Both the position numbers and the translations under genes were made by a program. From NCBI GenBank assembly GCA_964036275.1, contig OZ038435.1, positions 29,555,521-29,619,520 on the forward strand: a DNA stretch of 64,000 bases, written 5' to 3'. The DNA is from Litoditis marina. Its lineage: Eukaryota; Nematoda; Chromadorea; Rhabditida; Rhabditidae. Below, in pieces: positions 29,356 to 44,000 of the stretch. The stretch's first letter is position 1. The number at the start of each line of letters is the position of its first letter. The notes below the pieces were generated by a model, which was not told where the DNA came from, searched no databases, and saw only the letters and a program-made list of their open reading frames with translations.

Positions 29356-32300
29356 GGAGTGGTCTTTTTTAGATTTTGAACTATAGTTCAAGGTTTATCC
29401 CGGTCTTCAAGCTTTTTGTGACCAGTTTTTATTCGGACGTGGGAGTTTAAATGGTTCTGATGACAGGGCAATTGGGGGTGGCAAGGGTTGCAAAAAGGTT
29501 GTGAAATCTTTTGGAAAGTAGTCCAATCTACCTTGGGCATTTAGTAGTACTGATTCCATTCGAAACAAGCTATTATCAAACTTCGGGTCATTTACGGTGA
29601 AACCCTATAATACCAGAATAGTCACTAGTCAGCTGATTTATCTGACAGCTGGTTTCAGTGAACAATGAGAGGTTGGCGGTAATGAGTGGGAGATTGAGTC
29701 GGAAAAGAAACAATGTGCACAGGTGCTATGGCAATTCAGGGGGTGATAAGAGGTTTCGATCGGGTTTTGATGAGGTGATTCACGCTGGTTGTGGGAGCGG
29801 ATGTTACGATGTAACACGGGTCACCGTCTACATTTCACCACTTTTCTATATCTATTGCGTTTATAATAGAAATTGTTCTTGTTTGTCCTTATAAGAGAGC
29901 AACGTGGGAATAATGGAGAGTTTTCCGTGCAATCTACACCAATTTGTAGATAATAATAATTTGGTTTATAACATAACCTAGACTCTGTCAAAGATGTCAA
30001 AGAGAAATGATCAATTAATTTGTCCCTAACACTCGCTACGAGCCATAGGGGCGTAGACGTATATCTGAGGGTGCGAAATTCGATCTGCAATAGCACTATT
30101 GGTTTTCAGTGCAGTGGCTGGCTATCTTTTTCGAAAGTGGCAGCTGGCAGACTGTACTTTTTGCAGTCCGAACTGAGTTTGGCGAGCACTATGCTCTGAA
30201 AGTTGTGAAATTCAATAGTTACTTGCAATAAGTTTCCTACGCTCAAGACCATCATATTTTAACTTGTCAAATAGTGCAAGATGGAGAATATGGAAATTGT
30301 GGCCGAATGCTCCGTATTCTACTGCTCTTTGGTTCAGCTATTTTTTGCTGTTCACCGAGAATAGGACAACTCTGCATAATTATGCAAATTGGCCGGCTTA
30401 TGGGAATGATTTGAGCTGTCCGTTGGGCCTGGAATTTATTGACCATTCATTTAGTATTCAAAATGGAGCGCATCGCCCTTTTCAATGCAAATGTAGCTAT
30501 GTGTCTTATAGGCGCGATAGGATATCATTCACTAACTATTGTAGTTGTTAACTGATATCAAAGAGCAATGTTGGAAATGCGCACATGTGGGTGGCATATC
30601 GGTGTCGGTGAGTAACTATTCATTCACTCAGTCGATTGTCTACGTTCATTGTTTTTCACTAGTTTTTACTTTTTTGTTTCATATTAAGAAGGTAAGATGG
30701 TTTTCTGGTGTTAGTCGGCAATTAGTTTCTTATCGGGGTGAAAGAAGTTTGAAGAAATCTCTCCACTTTGAGTACATTGGTTAGTCACGCCGCGTTGAGC
30801 TTACTCTTACAGCAATAACACTTATTATGTAAATACCATGCATACTTGGGGACATGAAGCCCGAACGCTGCGTGCACTTTGTGTTGTGCAGGAAATTCCA
30901 GCCGGCAAAATAGTCACATGAAACGGGTGAAACGCATCATACATGTGAACTTACAAGAACAGTTCCTGACATCTTCACGTTCTTTACCATTCACTTATAT
31001 TATTGGTTAGTATACCCTACTACGCTCGATGTTATCAGATATGATTCTACAGCATAGATAATGCCAACTGGTCAGTCATAGTTCAGCAGATCAAACGATG
31101 AACATGATTTGTTCTTTATATAGTGGTGTTTCCTGCCCTTATGTGCTCGTTGCTAGTTTCAAGTATGGGGATTTAGAGGCGGAAGGATGCGCAAACTCTT
31201 ATAGAACCAATTCACATGCAAGTGACGTGTACAGCCAAAGCAGTTATAGAAGGCAGGATATTCCGAGTAGTGATGTGCTTCTCATTTACATTTGTGTTAC
31301 CTGTGGCTGATCAGAATGGAAATTGAATATATGCGTTCGTAATTAATATATGAATATTGTAATGGACGTTCAACCGCTCGAGTTTTTCGTGCAAAATATA
31401 ATGGGAAAAGTCTCTCAAGTATATTTCTGTTGATGTGGCTACATAGCCAGAAACTTTCCAAGAAACAAACTTGACTACGTAGTAAATATATTCGAAAAAC
31501 GGGGTTTTGTTAGGCGAAAATGGAATTTGAAATACTCTAACCGAAACACTACCGTTTCTCGTAGAAAAGACCTAGATCCCCTTCCATTGAATGGGATTGC
31601 CGGCATTAATGGAATTTCACATGAATTTTGGATGCAGTTTTTTTTTTCATCTTGCTCCGTGAACAAATCACAAAAGCGAGCGAACGAGGGTATGGCGTGC
31701 ACATCCATTACTATGATTGGCCGCAACACATCTTCCAGGCCGACAGATTGCTTTTTGACTTCTCGTTTTTTAGTTTCTGTCTCAATCATGACACGCTATC
31801 CTAAATAGGGAGGTGAGGACTGGGAGCCGAACATGCGAAAAAGTCTATATTGAGTGGAAAATATTGAAGCAAATATGCTGAACGTCGTATATACTTATTG
31901 GTAGAGAGGGTTTTGGATCGCACAGTTACTCGTGATACAAGCTCAACGAGGAAGTTGGGTGTGATAGGTTTTTCTCTCTCACGGAAAGATTATGCATCTG
32001 TCATCTGTGAAGAGGGTAGTAGTGTGCAGGTTGGTAAAGACATGAGTGTTGAGGATACCTCAAGCCTGACTCCCTTGCTCTGCGCCTCAGATTTATTTCT
32101 GTTGACGCTCTGATTTATCCGGCTGTTTTTGCCGCTCGTCCACCTAGCCAACAATTCTTCTTGGTTAATTGGTCTTGTTTTTCTTGACTCCCTTTGTCTT
32201 CGTCAAACAAACTGCCATGTTGTGGAGGCTAGCCTCTTCGGTTCATGCAAAACGCCTCATCTTGTTATGCAAATGGTGTTTTTTGGCATCTAGAACTCCC

Positions 32301-35300
32301 ACTTCCCTTCGTTTCGAACGTGGGAGAAGTAACGATATGGATTTGGCCCCTATTTGCTGGGAGTTGGTCGGACATGTTTTTGTTTGGTTCTCGTAGAGTA
32401 GAATAACTGCTAATTTGAAAAATTCGAAATACCGCTGTCAACCTGGAGTTCAGACATCAACAAACTTTGTGTCTGCAGTTTGGAGGGAGGACTGTAATTC
32501 GAGTGACGCCGCTCTGAAATTTCACACCCCCGTGGCCTGAGCGAGCGATGGCAGCAGAGCAATATTAGTTAATGACTGGTTATTACTCGCACATGTCTAT
32601 CTCTGCCTGCTCTTGAGAGAGCGAAAGAATAAGCATAAGAAGAAGGAAGAAGGGGCAATTAATCGCCTCTCTTTCTTTCCCGACATAGACTGCGTCTGAA
32701 GCCTGGGAAGTTGGTTATTAAAAGGGGCAATAATAGAATGCACTCATTGAACATACGTTGCCGACAAGAGATTCAATTGTGTTGGCGCAATGAAGATCAA
32801 CTTGGAACTTTCGATCACGTGGAATTTGCTTCTTGCACTGCACCTCAGTTGGTAACGTGTTATCAGTGGAAGTCTATGGAAGAAGCGGTCATAAGTTGTA
32901 ATATGATAGTTTAAACAAAACTCGATAGTCAGAGTTACGGATGATTTGGGGCCATATTCAACGATAGTCATTAATAATGGAGTATAGTAGTGTTTTTTGG
33001 GCGTTGGGCTCACGACTTTTCAATATCAGCTGTTGGCCGAGTCACTTTTTCGCATCCTGTCCATCTCCACAGAAAGTGTCTTGGAAAAGGCGGTTTTTCT
33101 AGTTCCCCCCACAAACAGAGCGCGAAAGCCGGGGCAAGAAAATATGTCGACCTGATCAAATTTGTGTCAGCACAATGAGGAATATTATTGCGGGTTCCCG
33201 TCGTGTTACCGCCGGCTCACAGGGGAATTTCGGGCTAGACTTCCTCCTCAACTTCAATATCTGTACATTTGTTTGGGAACGTGAGAAGGGAAAGTAGTTG
33301 GAGGGTGCTTGGGAAAGCCAGTTGATTAGACCGTGTGAAAATTGATTTTGTTTCCGTTGGTGTAAACATGAACGGAATGGGCAATGATAGATAGTATTGG
33401 AGAATCGTAGCGAAGTTATGAAATGTGGAAATTTGGTCTCGAAATCGTTTTCGGCAAAAACGGGAATTTTGGTATAGGTATCGGTTCTCCTATTGCTGGG
33501 GAAAAGAATGCTAGTTTGTATAGTTTCATTCATTTTCCTTACATTATGAGCGTATCATGTTCTCTGGTGTGGTATTGTTTTGCCTTGGAGCATACGTAAT
33601 CGGTAATCAGAAGTGTGAGAAGCAGGCCCAAAGTTTCCCACACTTGAGTGTATTTTCGCCGTTCTCGGAGGGTCGATTTTCTATCGGAAGCCAGCTACAT
33701 GTCAAACATAGTTATGCTAACATGGCGAAATGTTTTGAACTTTGGGAAGTGAACACATTTGCTTGTTGGAGTGTTGGAGATGTCATCGAAATATTATATA
33801 TGAAATACGTATTAAAATAGTGGTTGATTGTATTTGGCTAAAACAAAAAGTAACTTTACTAATGAACATTCTCTAAAAAGTAATTTAAGGGAGCAAAACT
33901 GTCACTAACAGTTTATCTTCCTATGCATTTAGGTTCAGGGAAGGTTCAGGTTACGGTAGGGAGATGTTCCACTGTCGGCCATGTCGCGGTGTAACTTAAA
34001 TTAATAGTACCGTAGCAAAGGTCTTATCCTAATAATTCCAGCTGACCCGTCTCGGTCGTGCAGTTCAATAGGCTCCGCCCACTTTCCGGTGAAGCTCCGC
34101 CTCCGGGACTCGGAAGAAGTAACTTGCGTCTTGGTCTCGGGTTCTGTCCTATTTTCTCACCTTTCTCTCTCAATTCCATAGGTCTTATGCTTTATATTGT
34201 TTGTAAATTCGGGACTGGATCGTTGTTTTCCGAAAGAGTAAGGTTATGAGTTTGTTCCCAGTTTATCCTGAATCTGAGCGTATATATCGTTGTCTGAGGT
34301 AGCTTTTATAGAGTTATCCCGGTTTTTATCAAAATGACATGCGCTTACATTCAGATGTTTTGTTTTTGTTATCGAAACTTGAGTCATGATGATTGAATTC
34401 TCAGCAGAACAGTTTGAACTTTTAATTTCGTTTAATCTTTTAATCTTTCAACTCTTTGTATCTTCAACTCATTTCATTCTCAATCCTCAAGTGTTGGTTG
34501 CATGTTCATGTAAGGCGGGATTGTAATTATTCGTATTACTAATTAAGGAATGTGCTATATATGTGTCTGTAGAAAAGTCTGTCCAAGCTGTGATATGAGA
34601 GCCGAGTGTATTCTATTCAATTAAAACACAATAGAAGACGCCCTGCGGCCTTTTCATATAATTTCCCTGCGCGAAAAGCATAAAAGATGTTATTCAGAGT
34701 GTTTTGTGTGTAAATTTGTTGTGCTATCGAGGTTACTTTGAGTTCTATAGGTTAACTTGTATAGGAAACTGGCGGTGCTGGTATATCCACTTTTTAGCTG
34801 TAATTAGCGCACAATTTTATAATTGGTTGCTGGTGATTATTTATTTTAACCGTAAGTTATTGTGATTTGCAGAGGAATGAATATACAAATGTTGTTCTCG
34901 TATTTTGTGCTTCATTGTGGGTTACTGTAATTGGAGATTATGTGTATTTTGGCGAGAAAAAAAACTGTCCAATCTGGCTCAGCTTCACTAATCACTAGCA
35001 TCTCAAATTTTCAACTAAAATGCTAGTAAAATGCAAAGTCACGTAAAACGTGTGAAACCCCTCAGAGTTGAACAACGTGCATAATGCAGTGTAAAGTTGT
35101 TGATATTTGTTCACGTTTTTCACGTAAATGTTCGATTAACTTCTAGTAAAGTTAGTGTTTACTAGTATCTTGCCAGGTTTGCGTTTGTTGATTTCCATTA
35201 CTCTGCCTTCCGTCTCCCTCGATGTAGCGTGTGTTGAGACAAAACAACAGCCTCTTCAGTCTTCTCTCTTCACGAGATGGGGTGGTCTCTACTCTAAGTC

Positions 35301-36879
35301 CCTAACAACACATCTATATTATGAATAGTTGAATTGAAGCTTGCAAAATGTTTTTGCTAATTGCACGTTGCACGCATGTCATGAGCGAAGTGCATGCCGA
35401 CATGCGCGTGCAACTTTTGAGAACCGTACCGGCATATTGTTCAGGTTTCTTCAAGTATTTACACAATCATTTCAATAGTATGGATTTATGGAAGTAGAAC
35501 GTGGAAATCCCAAACTTTGATTGAAAGGGAATGCGATCCTGACGATCATACTAGTGGACTCTAATGTGACACGTATCACAATATTCAATTGAAAATCGAA
35601 AGAACAACTTTCAAATCATTATGTGTCAGTTTCTATCCTTTGACATCACATTTGTCCGTCAAAGTTTCAAGTTACATGCTACACAAACGTTCGTTTCTAG
35701 CTTGAACCGGTGTAACAAATTCACTTGCACTAAGAAGAACGGAGGATAGTTCATATAATAAAAGGGAAAAAACTATAATACTGTAATAACACGGAAACTT
35801 GAAACTATAATAAATCTAGGTGAAGTTACCGTGTAAAAATTCATGTTTTCTTCATCTCTCTCTCTCTCTCTGGACCACCACCAAAGTGTCAACTTGTAAC
35901 TGAACCCGAAAATAGCTTCATTAGGTAGTTTCGATTGAAACTACCAAATTAGCTCGGTTCTATTTGAGGATCTCAGTGAATGAGCACTTATCGCTGACTA
36001 AATTCCGAATAACCACTGTTTTTCTACCAAGTTTTCTTCCAAGCATCAAATTTATGAAGCATAATTGTGAAATTGACTCTCATCTGGTATGACGAGTTCG
36101 TTGAAGCGAAGCATGTATGCGAATTGAAAAAAACCGCTCCACGAAAAGCAGACTTGAATGGTTCATGTTTCTCTGATGTGTTTGTAGTTTGATTCCCCTA
36201 ATTTCTGGCAAACTCTAAAATTCATACTATGTATGCAGATTCAACTACCACTATTCTAAAACTATGTCACACGAGTAGATTGCAAGGAAAATTCACAAAA
36301 GTTTCTCAAAAAGCTCAAATGTACCACGCCAGCGCTGCAATTTGCTGGTCACATTCGAAAACCCACTTTTCAAAAATCTTTTTCTCTCGAATACGCGACC
36401 CATTTCACCTATTTCGTTGACAGATATGGCAACGACTCAAAAGCCCTGAAATATGTTTTTCAAATACAAAGGATAACAAGGTCTTTCAGGAACAAAACTT
36501 AAAATTTTTCTGAATGTTCAATAAGTACAGTATCTTCCATTCGGTCATTATTTTTGTTGACAACTAAGTCTTCCGTTTTTTTCCTTATTTTCTAGTATTG
36601 GGTCTGCTGCTCTGCTTTTTCCGAAGGAATTGTCTATACCCTGTATGTTATACTATCACGCTGTGTTTGTAGTTTGATCTCATTAGGTATGTGATGGCGC
36701 GCATCGAGATCAAACTACAATTCAGACTCTCTCATTCCCTATAATAAAACTTGCAATACAAGAATTATCCACTTTGTCTTTTCTTGTTTTCTTCTCTAGC
36801 CACATCTCTACTTTGATGTCGTACATGACAATTGACGAAGGAACGTCCGTCAGTTGTCGAAAACGCGTCAACTATGCAA

Positions 36880-36985
36880 ATTGCGCGGCACGCGGCGGGG
36901 GCCGAACCCGCGTGCCATTCCCCGGGGACGCGCCGTTATCCACTCGGACAGTCCATTTTTCTCGCCAGTTAACGGGCGTTCGTCT
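36880..36985 (-). other. GC-rich tRNA-like hairpin sequence
   Basis: On the minus strand this reads GGACTGTCCGAGTGGATAAC, then a palindromic TCCCCGGGGA, then a hairpin GCGGG-TTCGGCC-CCCGC flanked by GGCACGCG/CGCGTGCC. The first part resembles the A box of Leu/Ser tRNAs and the second a T arm. No acceptor stem pairs across it and loop position 58 is G. It is therefore a tRNA-derived relic at best, not a tRNA gene. Confidence 0.3.
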
Positions 36986-39810
36986 TTCGCTGCGAACAGC
37001 TTGGCCCTCGATTTATGAGCTGCCTGGGCACTTGTGATGGATGACTGGGATTGTTTTTCACTCCCAAAGGCTGCGTACTATGCGTGCAAGTCCACGCCCT
37101 AGTAATAACTTCCAACCTACAGTAACCTTCTAGCTAGGTCAAACCGAGATTAAAAATTCATTTGCATCAAAAAGAACGGAGGATATTTGATGCATTTCAT
37201 AGTCTTAACCCTGCGATAACTCTCAACCTACAGTAACCCTTCAGTCAGTTCTTTTTGGTGAGTCGGCCAATGGTGGGAAAGTAGAAATCGAACACGTTTT
37301 TCATGTATGTTAAACTTTACACAACTGTAGTTTAACTTGTGGTAATTTGAGAACTTATATTGAAACTTACTAAGGATGAAAATACAGTAAGGAGTGCCGG
37401 GAATGAGATGCAAATTGAACATTATCAATTTCTCACCCTTGTTTCGTTCATGCGATTTCGGAACTCCATCTGAACCTTTGAACATTTGAACTTGTTATTG
37501 TTCTAGATTGTTACAAAAAAGAGGAAGCTGTTAATATCTCTCCGATCTCTTTCATACAGCGGTTTCGCCGGTCCTGACTACTTAAATCCAATTTTAAAGT
37601 CTCCGAGTTCTGCTGTAGATAAACGTCGATAATGTTGTAGTATGGTATTATCTGTTGAACCAAACAAGAGGTGGTATTGATGTTCTATTGATCAACTCCA
37701 GAAAGAGATCAACACCACCTTGTATTAGTTTCAACAAATAATAACAACAATATACTGTTAGTCAATTGCACAATCACGTGAAACATGTTGAACACAGCAG
37801 AAGTGAGAAACGTGTAATGACAAAGTGCTCGATTCCTCATTAGAATGCGAACGTTGCGTGACTATTCAGTTCACTTCTAGTATAAACTTAGTCCTTTGAA
37901 ATTTCGTGCCACCTCCCGACCAGGGGTGTTTTGTATGCAAATGGGCGTGTTGCCTATTCGGTCTATTTCGGAGCCCTTCTCCCTGCGGGACCCAATAGTT
38001 GAGAGAGCATTAGCGTTCGCATTCCGCCCCAATTCGTACTTTGATCTCAGAAACATTAACTAATTTATTTCAGTCGAACGTTTAGTCACAATGAATTACT
38101 CTATCAGATTCGTTTTTCAAGGATTTCCCATCTCTACCTATTTCAACTATACAACCGGTAAAGCGTATAGTTAAACTAGTAGTTTTCATACTAAAAAACA
38201 AAATAATGTACTAACATGGTGAAAGTAGTATGTATGACCTATGCAGCGTTAGTGTTAATACGAGTTAACTACTACGGTCACGTGAAACATATACACATCA
38301 AAATTCGAAAGTTGCCGTCATGAATCGCACGATTACTATATTTTTACGTTTCACGTAACTAGTGCATTTACTAGTAGTATATTAGTGTTTTTCCTCCCCC
38401 TACTTTGATAGAATCTTCAATATTAGTGTCAGCTCATCTATTAGCCTCATTGCATTAGGGACGAACAATACACACACATGGACCCACACATGCTGTACTA
38501 ACCCATGTTTATACTAGTAAAAGGATAAAAGGAATAGTCACGTTAAACCTGAGAAAATGTGCACTTATCACGTTCGCGATTGTTGATGTATTTCACGTGT
38601 TTTACTGAGTTTTTGTTATTGAGTAAAAAATTTATAAAGTACTCAGTGTTTGACCAGACATTAAGAACAATGATTGTTTTTTGGATTCATCAGTAGATAA
38701 TTATATTTTTCAATCATCGGAAAGTTGCTCTATTTAAGATGGAAATTATTGTTCTCCACTCACACTTGAATGAATCTTTAAATGGATGAACTATACTTCG
38801 TTTTTTAATGTATTCATCTTGATGTTCTTGCTTCTTTTATTCAAAGACGCATCTTTTACTGGATTGTATTACACCATCAATTGGGCTTCCGTTGCAGGCT
38901 GTAAACTTTTTCTTACACGATTCAAATCCTCAAAAAACATTCCAGAGAAGCGTCTTGCTTGAAATAAGATTCTTCTGGGAATCACGAAGCAAATTATCTC
39001 TTTTTTCAAATTGTGCACACTGTTTTTACCGTCAGTTTCACTTGTGATGCTTGTAGTCTGCGAACGCTGTTTTTGACGTGACTTTCACATATTCTTGCTC
39101 GTGAGAATGGTTCTGGGAACTGAGTTTTCAGTTTCCATCATCATTATTATTGTTCTTGTTTACCACATTTAACATCTGGTAGGTTATCAATAGAACATCT
39201 TGCTCAGTTTTTGTTCGTCAGACTTGCAATGATTGAGCTAAAACGAGGCTATGGCAATTGTCGGCTCAGAAATAGCTCAGACTTTCTCTGAAACATTGAC
39301 CAAGTCGCTACAAAGCTCTGATCGCTTATTTATGAAATATCAAGGGGTATTATGTTTAGTAAGCGATAGCACTTTCCACATCAACTTTTTACGTCGACAT
39401 TAACGCTGCAGAGGACATACGTTTCGATTAACTCTGCGTATTGAAATCAACTGAATCTATTCATATTACCCCATTATTCAGAACACAAATATAGAACTGA
39501 GAAGAATCGATACATTGAGAAACTATGATTCGCATTTGTCACTCATTTTGAATATTTGACCTCTGGGAGCGCCTGTTTTCCATATTGCCGCCTGACCAGT
39601 TGTTTTGAGGAAGTTATAAGATCTCACCCTACCCGAGAGAAACAACCCTTGTGTCATGTTCTCTCGAAAGAAGTCCTCAATCATTCATAATCTAGTCAGA
39701 GTGACTGATTACTTGTTGTTAGAGAGTACGCATAACAAGTGACGCAGACAAGTATTTGTGCGTATACAGTATGTATTTTGCCTACTATCAACTTCGAACC
39801 CGATTGGTCA

Positions 39811-40026
<216 letters not shown>

Positions 40027-40404
40027 ATATATTACACAAAAGTGTAACAACGGTACAGGTAATTTACCATCTTGTTGTTGTGTGTCGTGTTCGTGTTGGA
40101 GTTGTGGGAGATCGAGATTCAGGCGTCAGAGAACTCCACCTTTCAGAAGTTTGGCTATATCTGTCTTCTTCATTTTGTACATTCATATCATCTTGGACCT
40201 TCTTCTTGTTCTCAAGTGGGCCTTTTTGTTCGTAATTTTGAACTCTATTTATATTTTCGACCACCATTCAACAGTACTCTCAAAATGTCTCGCAGCGATC
40301 CACTGTAAATGTATGGTCTACTTTCCAGATCTTTACCGTTTTTCTGGCAGTACCGTATATAAATCCCCTGCTATTCCCTATATTGATTGTTTGAGTTGAA
40401 TAAT

Positions 40405-40740
40405 TTGATGACGTCATAATCTACAAGTTCATTCCAGGATCGATCTCGCCAGACCACGCCCCCTCTGACAGTTGCCCTGCTGTGTTGCGCCAACGCGTCG
40501 TGTACGACACACAAGTTGGACAAACTCTGCGTCTCCTATATATCCGTACTCCCTCTTCTTTCCCTGCACCGGAAAACGTCACACGAACTTAAAGGACTGT
40601 CCCGATGGGGTCGTGATGTGATAGACGTCCCGATTGTGTATGGTTACGGAAGCGATGTGCCTCGACTACTTGTTGACCTTTATTTTGTTGTTATTCATAC
40701 CGCAGACCACGTCCTACCAGGGTGAAGAGTGAGTTTATAT
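40405..40740 (+). promoter_or_regulatory. unc-49: possible proximal regulatory region of unc-49
   Basis: The stretch has a CRE-like TGATGACGTCATAA at about 40407-40420, CACGCCCCCTCT at about 40457, and higher GC than its surroundings. It lies 300-600 bp upstream of the candidate first coding exon. The role is inferred from position and composition only. Confidence 0.25.
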
Positions 40741-41044
40741 TTGGAATAGATTACCTTCAAACATGTTCTTCTCTTAATACTATTTCAATGTCGCAGACAC
40801 GCCCGCTGTATAGTTTCACAATCGAATGCGTTTGTAGTTCGATTCCTATGCATTCTGGTGAGAAATTCGAAACTTGTGCTGTGTTTCAAGACTAAACTAC
40901 AACTCAGACTTGCTGCTTTCTTATAGTTGGTTCTGAATCTTCACAACTCATGCTGAGTTGATTCAATTCTTACCATTTTGCTCACGCTATACGGAGAAAA
41001 AGTTAACTTTTGAATTCTCTATCACCTTCCACTAAGTCCTTCCA

Positions 41045-44000
41045 ATGAATGAAAACGTCCTCCTCCTCCTTTCATTATTGGTTTGTTTTCACTCTCGTTC
41101 TCTGAAACTCGAGTGCCACATTCTTTTGAACAAATGAAATTATTATATCTACTACTGCATAGCATCATATTCCTTGCCGTTCTTCTTTAAAACGTCTCAT
41201 ATTTCTACCCTCAGAGTGTGCATCTGTATTCGATTAGCATGCTATGACCGGGCGGACCCATTTGACCGTCTTTTCCCCTTCCATCCCCGAAAGCAACCCA
41301 GATTTATGGCCGGAAATTAGCCGGAGATCAGTGATCAAACCATTTGCACACCATGATTTATGCAACTTTAGTTGTTGTTTTAATAGTGAACTTTTCACAC
41401 GAAACGTGAGAAAAATAACAGAAAGGGAAGCACTCCATTCTTACGCATCTATTTTAATGACGTGACTTAGTTGTTTTCATATTGGCTTGAGTGATGATGG
41501 TTGAGTGTGGTAGGACGTTGGTATCCCTGGAATTTTGAGAAAGAAGTCTACTTTACCTCAGAAAGCTCAGTTTTTGACGCTTTTGGCACTGTAATTTTGG
41601 CGCTAAACTATTCTCGTGTTCCGAGAAGAACCAGAACCAGAAGTCTGATAGTATTCTGTCAACTTGTCCCCAAATCGATAAATGTTAATGTTGTCTCGGA
41701 GCAGCGGCGCCTCTACTTTTTTAAAAGAAATTTGGTCCTCAAGCGCTAAATCAAATAAGCGACAAACTTACCAAACCGGCGGCCTAATGGCGACGCAAGT
41801 GGCACACTCCCAGAGACGCATTTGGCATCAAATTCGGTTCTGGGGACCACCCAAGAGGGAAAAGGCCACCCATTAGTTTGGACCAGTGAAGTTGAGAAAG
41901 GAAATTAACACCGAAAACCACCAATAATGGAAAAACATGTATTTGTCCAAATGCAGCTGTAATAGAAATGAATGAATCAGTCTCGTAAATCGTGGAAAAA
42001 CATCAGTAAGTGTCGCCGTGTGTTGGAATTCTTACTGATTCCGACGTGCTCCAAAAGTTTCATATAACTATGTATTTTACTAGAAGTATTGCTTTGCTGC
42101 GGACATCAACATAAGATGTTGTAGCGAAACAGTGTAGGAAAACCACGGAATAATATAGTTATTGTATTAAAGTTAATAGATAACATTTCATTTTTAAGGT
42201 CAACCTCAATTTCAGCTTTGTCGATACGACAGTCCTGTCTCAAGTGTTGGATCGATTGACAAACAGTACGATCTACGACAAACGATTACGACCGCGGTAC
42301 GTTATTCTGTTTCAGACTGAAAGTGTGTTAACTATAAGTAGTATACTTTTCTCTTTATCACAAAATGTAGTGGAAGTTTCAGCCATTGTGCGTTTATAAG
42401 GAAGTGCGTTTGCACTCTCTCACTACTAGTCCAATGCGAAATAATGTAAAACGTAACTATTCCATTTGAATCTTGCGTATTTTGATTGTTTTGTTGAGAA
42501 GAGGATCCTTCCCATTTCTTTGACACTTTTTTGACTCTTTTTTTTTAATCTATAGTTCCAAATCCTTCTTCACGTACGCACTTTTCGGGGAAAATTACTG
42601 GTGGTCCCCCTCTTAGCCGTGGAGCGCTATTCTCTAATTTCATTCCCTGCTTTTTGCTTTTCGCGCTCAGATTTCCGGCCTTTTTTTGGATCGGACGCCA
42701 TTAACGAAATTCGAAAAATGTATGCGTAATTGAAACCCTTGCGGGTCTACTAGCATGAAGAAGTGCAAACTTGCACTTTCTCAGCACGTGATTCCCACGT
42801 TTCACGTGACTGTGTTGTCCCCGATTTTATCTGGGTTTTTGCCTAGAAAAGAAAGCCACTCGGTTTGAATTTCAGATTTTTTTTGAATATGTATAAACAT
42901 TTATAAGTACGGAGCCAAACATGTTTTAATTTTTCTGTGTTTCCGTATGGAATAAGTTCCAGAGAGTATAATGTCTTAGAAACAGTGGAAAACTGCAGAA
43001 ACTCTGCAATTTGGTCTCATAATAAAAAACCGGAAATACGCAATTCAAAGTAAATAGGCCGTGAACCAGTCAGCATCACATCCGAGCATGTAAAAATAGA
43101 GGAACCCAGATCATATTTCAGTTTCAAAGATAAAAGGATATTCTGAATATAGATTAGTACTCGAAATTGGCTAGAAGTAAATGGGATAGCCACCTAAAAA
43201 GTGAACAATTGTGCACTTTAAAATTTCACGTTCTCGAATTCGGATTTGTTTTTGTTCGATAACCAGCAACAACCAGTACACAGTTTACGCATCATCACAT
43301 GCTGCTCTATAGAAATACATCTCGGAACTATGACCCTGTTGGTCAAAAACAATATCGATCTTCCAGATTTGTTGATTTCAATCGATACTCGTTTTTCAGC
43401 TACGGGGACAAGCCGGTAGACGTTGGAATCACTATCCATGTGTCTTCGATTAGCGCAGTCTCCGAAGTAGACATGGTCAGTGGGCAATGCAAAACATAGT
43501 TATTGATTTTTTTGACAAACGTCTTGGAAACACTATAGGAAATTTCCAACTCTTCATTGTAGTTTGATATCGATTCACGACATAGTCTACGAACTTCCAT
43601 CGAGAAGCAATGCGATCAAACTACAAACACAGACGGATTTGGGTCACACAGACCGTATAGGGTTCTTTGTAGAGAGCGAAACCTATATTCAATGAAAAAT
43701 ATGAATATCGATTTTTCTGACCAAAATCTCGAAAACACTAATTTGCTTAGCCCGCACAACCTCATGTGACACGTTTCAACGATTTAGTGTCAAATGCAGT
43801 GTCCACTAATTAGTGAAGTCTTCTAGAATTGGAGTTTAGTTTTTTTTTCTGGGTGAAACCTAATTTCCGTTGTAAAACAGGCGTTCAGGGAAGTAGTATA
43901 TCTAGATCTAGTTGGAAAATGTATTTCTATTTACTATTTGGTTGTAACTGGGAACCGAAATAGAAACTATCCTTCCGTTGGAAAAACGCGAAATTACGGA

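Noticed and set aside
31475..31789. 104-residue minus-strand frame in the unc-49 upstream region
   Set aside because: No recognisable domain, no start context and no splice chain; length is within chance for this composition.
33156..33533. 125-residue minus-strand frame
   Set aside because: No domain or signal features and no neighbouring exons. Kept only as a reason to check expression in this interval.
41134..41190. Short frame [18 protein letters not shown] as an alternative unc-49 signal peptide
   Set aside because: It has no donor in the phase needed to join exon 42216-42296, whereas the frame at 41045 does.
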